Shown here piece after piece: positions 58,691 to 64,000 of a stretch of DNA of 64,000 nt. The DNA is from Tenrec ecaudatus (lineage: Eukaryota > Chordata > Mammalia > Afrosoricida > Tenrecidae), in contig NC_134546.1 of the NCBI RefSeq assembly GCF_050624435.1, positions 79,215,700-79,279,699 of the forward strand, in the 5' to 3' direction. The translations under genes and the position numbers were made by a program. The stretch's first letter is position 1. The number at the start of each line of letters is the position of its first letter. The notes beneath the pieces were generated by a model. That model was given only the letters and a program-made list of their open reading frames with translations. It made no database searches and was not told the DNA's origin.

Positions 58691-59394
58691 TCAACAAGAA
58701 GAACCTCAGAAATTACTAATAAACACCCAAGCAATACACAAAATACTAAATATTTAGCTATGTTTACAAAAGTTATTTGCATGTTATCAAATGCTTGAAA
58801 GCTCAAGAGACACTCACTGTAATATAAGCTTATTAAAATAAGGAATGGGTTTCTTTTGTTAAAAAACATAATAAAATAAAGGCGATGCAAAACCAAGGTG
58901 AGGCAAAAATCACTGAGGAATTGCTGCCCCTCCTTGATTTATACCATTCTTCTGCAGGTTACCTAAAGGACATTTTCTAAGATCCATACAGCATGTCATA
59001 TGGCAGAGTATTTTCCACATTGAGGATCTATTGTGAGGGCATCACACAATGACGTAGGTGTTAGTGACTATCTGTCCGGCAAGGGGAGTGTAAATCATGT
59101 AGTCTTCCAAACTGAGTCAGCTGGAAGATCAGAGGGTCCAGCTAGTGCATGGGATCAATGGCAGTTGAATGCTCTTTAGGTTGCTTACAAGGGCTATAAT
59201 CAATTGAATCAAAATAAAATTCCAGGAGAAACTTCTAGCATAATCAGACCATAGATCAAAGCTTAATACAGAGTACTGAGATGGTATGAATAAATACCAC
59301 TTTACTGTTTGGCAATTTAAGTTCAACTTATTGAGTATAAATATAACAATGGTTGTGAGAGAACACTTACCAATACTTCAATACTTTCTCTTTT
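58691..59394. other. Unassigned AT-rich spacer
   Basis: No gene or repeat is recognised. Confidence 0.35.
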
Positions 59395-59525
59395 TTAAAA
59401 ATCATTTTATTGGGGGCTCATACAACTCTTACCACAATCCATAACATATATCCATTGTGTCAAGCACATTAGTACATCCATTGCCATCATCATTCACAAA
59501 ACATTTTCTTTCTGATTGATCCCTT
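59395..59525 (-). repeat. LINE 3'-end-like repeat, antisense, short
   Basis: 'cattttattgggggctcata' at the start; only the last ~130 bases of the family are present. Confidence 0.8.
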
Positions 59526-59825
59526 GGTTATCAATACTTTCTATCAAACCAGTAAATTCTCTTGACACCGATGTCAGATAATGACACTACAAGAAAACTG
59601 TAGCACAATACTGATAATGGGTCTACATGAAAAATTCTTAAAAATATTTGGAACAGATTCAGACAACATATTACAAAGATTATGTACCATGATTCACTGA
59701 AATTTGTCCCAGAGCATATTTTACATAAGAAAATAAGCACTGTAATAAACCCATTGACAGAAAAGAGGGTCAATTGTCTAAGTAGGCACAGAAAACAAAG
59801 TAGGAACATTTAAAAAGTCAAAGGT

Positions 59826-62175
59826 ATTGGGCCTCTACTCAAGTCTTCCCTCAATGCAAGAATACTTTGTTCTAATAATCTGGCATTCTGTGATTCTCAC
59901 CTTCCCAACAGGATTGCTTACAGCAAAAGGGTGTATAGGCAAATATAGTGAAGAAAGCTGATAGTGCCTGGTTATTATAAGCTATAGCATCTGGAGTCTT
60001 AAATGGTTGAAGTTAAACAAGCGGTCATCTATCTGAGAAGCAACAATGCCCACTTGGAAGAAGCACACCAGCCTGTGTGATCACGAGTTATCTATGGGAT
60101 CAGGTATGAGGAATTAGAAGACCCCCAAAAATCATGTAGATGGGAACAAAGGGTGCTTCATTGGAGACCCAGAGCACATCTGTAGACATTGGACATCCTC
60201 TCACAGAGGGGCACAAGGAAAGAGTGAGCCACCCAGTGTACAATAAAGCACCAACAGAACACATAACATCCTTATAGTTCTTTAAAGCTTGCTTCACCCT
60301 ACTCTCATGAACCCAGTTCTATTTTTCAAATTTGGCTAGACCAGAGCATGTACTCTGGTACAGATAAGAGCCTTCAACATAACACATGGAATCCAGGAGA
60401 GATAAACCCCTCATAAAAATAATGGGACTTGACCTATAAATATAGACACATAGATCTATTTCCCCATCCTCCTAAATATATTTACATGTACATGTCTTTG
60501 TCTAGACCTCCATGAATGCCCTTTGACTCCTAGCTCTTTCCTCCATCTCCCTTGACTTTCCTCCTGCCCTACTACCATGCTTCGTCGCCACCTGGGCTAG
60601 AGTATACTTCTTCTCTAAGCAACCTTACCTTGATCATTTCCCACCAGGCCTGCCACTCCCCCTTCTCTACCATTTGGGGTCCCATGTTTTTCCCTTGTCC
60701 CTGGGTTTGTTAACACCACTTCCTTACCCCCCCCCTACCCCCACCCCAAGTCTTAAAGGCAACAAAGTCCACATGAAAGAACACACCAGCCTGTGTGATC
60801 GAGTGGTCCCGAAGGGATCAGTTACAAGGCATCAAAGAACAAAAAATCATATCATTGACTGCACACCTCCATGATAGGATCGCTGAAGACAAATGGGTGC
60901 ATAAGCAAATGTGCTAAAGAGCTGATGGTGCCCGACTATCAAAAGAGATAGTGTCTGGGGTCTTAAAGGCTTGAAGGTGAACAAGTGACCATCTAGCTCA
61001 GAAGCAAAAAAGCCCACATGGAAGAAGCACACCGGCCAGTGCGATCACGAGGTGCCAAGGGACCAGGTATAAGGCATCATGCAAAAAATGATATGTATGT
61101 GTATGCATGTGTATATATGTGTATATGTATGTGTATATATGTATATATATACCATATTAAATGAAGGGGGAAGTGCAGAGTGGAGACCCAAGGCCCAAGT
61201 GTCGGCCAATGGAGATCCCCTCATAGAGGGGTTTAGGAGAGGAGATGGGTTAATTAGGGTGTGAGGTAGTACCGATGAAGAACACAGCTTTCCCCTAGAT
61301 CCTGGATGCTTCCTCCCCCCAACTACCATGATCCGAATTCTACCTTGCAGGGCTGGATTGGACAGAGGCTGTACACTGGTACATATGAGGGCTGGAGGTA
61401 CAGGGAATCCAGGGTGGATGATACCTTCAGGACCAAGGGTGTGAGGGACGATGCTGGGAGAGTGGAGGGTGAATGGGTTGGAAAGGGGGAACTGATTACA
61501 AGGATCCACATGTGACCTCTTCCCTGGGAGAGGGACAGCAGAGAAGGGGGGAAGGGAGACTCCGGATAGGGCAAGGTATGACAATATACCGAGGTATAAA
61601 TTACCAAGGTCACATGAGGGAGGGGGGAAAGGGGAGGGAGGGGATAAAAAAAAGAGGACCTGATGCAAGGGGCTTAAGTGGAGAACAAATGCCTTGAGAA
61701 TGATTGGGGCAGGGAATGTAAGGATGTGCTTTATACAATTGATGTATGTATATGTATGGATTGTGATAAGAGTTGTATGAGTCCCTAATAAAATGTAAAA
61801 AAAAAAATAATGGGACTAATGATACCATGAAGTGGTAGGGGAAAGGTGGGGCCACAAGGGGGAGAAAGGGGAACAGATTGTAAAGATCATCATATAACAC
61901 CCCCCCCAGGGGAATGAACAACAGGAAATGGGTGAAGGAAAATCGCAGATTGTGTAAGATATGAAAACAATAATAATTTAAAATTGATCAAGGTGTCACG
62001 AGAATGGGAAGGTGGTGGAGGGAGGGAAAAAAGATGAGCTGATACCAAGAGTTCATATAGAAAAAATAAAATATTTTTAAAATGATGATGGCAATGTATG
62101 TACAAATGTGCTAGATAAAATTGATGTGTGGATTATGATAACAACTATAAGAGGCCCCAATAAAATAATTTATTT
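59826..62175 (+). repeat. LINE 3'-end-like repeat A, split by element B
   Basis: The left part 59826-60429 ends at 'aataatgggact'. The right part resumes at 61818 with 'aatgataccatg' and runs to 'ccccaataaaataattt' at about 62170. The interruption is element B. Confidence 0.85.
60415..61817 (+). mobile_element. Nested LINE-like insertion B with 5' inversion and 15-bp target duplication
   Basis: AAAAATAATGGGACT occurs at 60415-60429 and 61803-61817. The first part of the insert (60430 to about 60740) is antisense, carrying 'cctataaatatag' and 'ccatgaatgccctttgac'. From about 60745 it is sense to the end 'ccctaataaaatg' plus an A run. This arrangement is that of twin-primed L1 insertions. A block near 60750-60858 is partly repeated downstream, so the junction is complex. 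Confidence 0.88.
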
Positions 62176-62569
62176 TTAAATATCAAAGGCTTTTAAAGTT
62201 TGAAAAAAAACCTACATCTGTAACATGAATCAGGTATAGTTCAACATGCTAATATATTCAGTTAAAAAACACACCAGCAAATATCATTCTTAGAGGAAAG
62301 ATAAAATAGCCCACCCCACTTAAGAAATAGGACAAACATACATTTCCATTTTCAATATTGTATTAAAAATTCTATAGTATTTTCTAGATAGACCAATTAT
62401 AAATGGAATACTTTTTAAAGGAAGAAAAGAAGCTTCCAAAGAGAAGAAATACTAATTTCTCTAATCATCACAATTTTATGATATTTTTCATAATAGATTT
62501 CAAATATACCATAAATATTACAGGTAATAAATAGTTTAAAAGTTGTAGGCTACATTTCAACACACAAAA
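62176..62569. other. AT-rich spacer
   Basis: No gene or repeat is recognised. Confidence 0.35.
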
Positions 62570-63080
62570 ATAATTTTGGCATTGAACTCTCTAACCATTA
62601 ACTACTAATCTCCAACTCTGAAACCATTAACCCTTACACCTTAATATGCTAAGCATGCTTACAACACACTAATAACCTCCTAATGCACTGTCCCCCTAAG
62701 TACATGAAAAAGCCCCTTACCACCTAGAACAATTAACACCCTGAGCATCCCCTGACACCCACAACAAACTTGTCATGCTTCACGCAGCCTACCAGCATAC
62801 ACTCTTAACCTAGGCTAATGCATTTATCCCAATGTTTAAAACCAGGCCAAAGGATTGAATATATTTTACAACCTGAAACCTAACTTCGTGACCATAAACC
62901 TCAAATTCAGAAATCCAACCAGAAAACAAGAATCCTTAAACCATAAATCTACATCTTTATACCTTAACACATAAGCCCCTAATAAACTTCAAGCACAATC
63001 TGTGAGCCCCTACTGAACCCCAAACATAACCTTCAAAACATAAAGCCCTTTAACATGTCCACTAACATCTGACTCATGAC
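62570..63080. repeat. G-poor, C/A/T-rich stretch with CTAA/CCTTA-like words
   Basis: For about 500 bases the + strand has very few G, with recurring words such as 'aaccattaac', 'aacccttac', 'cctaataaac' and 'gaaccccaaac'. It resembles a decayed CCCTAA-type or similar short tandem array. No clear period remains. Confidence 0.5.
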
Positions 63081-64000
63081 ACTTGATTCCTATTTCTATT
63101 TCTTGGCAATTGTTCTTGAACCGGGAACACTGATTAATCCCAGGATTAAATGCTAATCTTTAAGTACAGACTCTCATTCAAACACACTACAAGCCTAAAC
63201 AGAACCCCAAACCTAATCCATCAAAAAACTCATGTTGCTAATTATGTGCATGGAGCTGTCTTCTGTCTCAGATTTTACACAAATGAGAAGAACTTGGGTA
63301 GGTTGGCACGCAAACTAAGAATCACAAACACATGTTCAGTTAATTTTAAGTCATTTGCATCTGGTTCAAGGAACTTAGGAAAACAAAGAAGTGTTATATA
63401 AAGTTTAAATATGACAAATAACATCATGGTCAAGGGCTATCACAGGTCCCTTGCTGATCTCTGATCTACTGTATGCTGACCTCAAGGAGTCTTTTCTGCT
63501 GTTAGACATATGCAGGAATGTTACCCAGTAAGCAAGATGCCTGAGGGTTGAATAGTAGTTACACACTAATTTGTAGATCACTATTTAACCTGGTTTATCC
63601 CTGAGGATAGGGTGAAAGCATGTTAAATAAAACAAATTACTGGTTATTCTGTCATCAACCCCCTTGTTCTCCTCATTCCCAGGGGACACTCACATCACCA
63701 GAGATGGAGACATTAGCAAATTAAAGGTGCTTACATTGGAATCCATGACTCCAATTTTCAAAATTGATCTTGACCTTTATCTCAGACCTAGGAAAAAAGA
63801 CTCAGAGGAAGAATTTGCGCACCCCCTATAATAGAGAGAGCTGGCAACCCTAAAATATTGGTGTCCATGTCTCTTGGAGATTCCCGTGAGTTAATGTCTT
63901 AAGCTCACAAGACATACTGCAAGTTAGAGCTCTATTTTCACCCCAAACGGGAAAGGTGTCAATTCCAGGGACACCCTGTGTGTCCGGTGCCAGGAACTCC
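63081..64000. other. Unassigned terminal stretch
   Basis: No gene recognised. 63.4-63.7 kb ('gttaaataaaacaaattact') could be part of an old LTR with AATAAA, but ends and duplications are not evident. Confidence 0.3.

Noticed and set aside
61045..61668. 207-codon minus-strand open frame
   Set aside because: It lies across a LINE-like insertion and its simple TG/TA tract, is Pro/Ser/Leu-rich and has no family match.
63690..63720. V framework 3 fragment ('catcaccagaga')
   Set aside because: Only about a dozen bases match, with no conserved Cys, recombination signal or flank downstream.
1..64000. tRNA genes at the SINE heads
   Set aside because: The tRNA-like parts are diverged SINE promoter sequence and do not fold as full tRNAs by eye.

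Overview
The window is nuclear DNA of a placental mammal. It holds split-leader immunoglobulin heavy-chain V segments with 23-bp recombination signals, KRAB zinc-finger remains, processed pseudogenes, LINE, SINE and LTR elements and microsatellites. The repeats point to Afrotheria, most likely a tenrec such as Echinops: AfroSINE-type tRNA-derived SINEs, many BovB/RTE-like LINE fragments, a very abundant LINE 3'-end family that I recognise from tenrec sequence, and a SPIN-like hAT element. This species call comes from memory of repeat families and was not checked by any search.

Region 1 (0.9-17.5 kb) is a cluster of IGHV segments, all on the + strand. I count seven: a clan III (IGHV3-like) pseudogene at 0.9-1.4 kb; a nearly intact IGHV4-like segment at 4.2-4.8 kb with a one-base frameshift; a faint relic at 8.4 kb; one fully open segment with good promoter, splice and recombination signals at 9.3-9.9 kb; two 3'-end fragments at 12.3 and 15.3 kb cut off by retroelements; and a decayed paralogue of the open gene at 17.1 kb. 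No D, J or constant exons are visible.

Region 2 (18.1-20.8 kb) is a 2.66-kb LINE-like insertion with a 15-bp target duplication. Region 3 (22.8-34.0 kb) is the most unusual part: four tandem copies of a ~2.74-kb unit. Each copy combines a ~1.4-kb block of ~60-bp minisatellite, rich in the palindrome CTTGCAAG, with a ~1.35-kb spacer carrying several CA tracts. A diverged minisatellite tail closes the array.

Region 4 (34-64 kb) has no V segment and no intact protein gene that I can recognise. It holds a TPT1 retrocopy inserted into an RTE LINE, a minus-strand KRAB-C2H2 pseudogene with an IAP-like solo LTR inside it, an RPS26 retrocopy, a SPIN-like hAT element nested in a LINE-like repeat, and several nested LINE-like insertions, one of them 5'-inverted. 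A G-poor, C/A/T-rich stretch lies near the end.

Only the V segment at 9.39-9.86 kb is a good candidate for a working gene, supplying the variable-domain germline segment for V(D)J joining. The cluster could be part of the main IGH locus or a displaced (orphon) copy; the window alone cannot decide.
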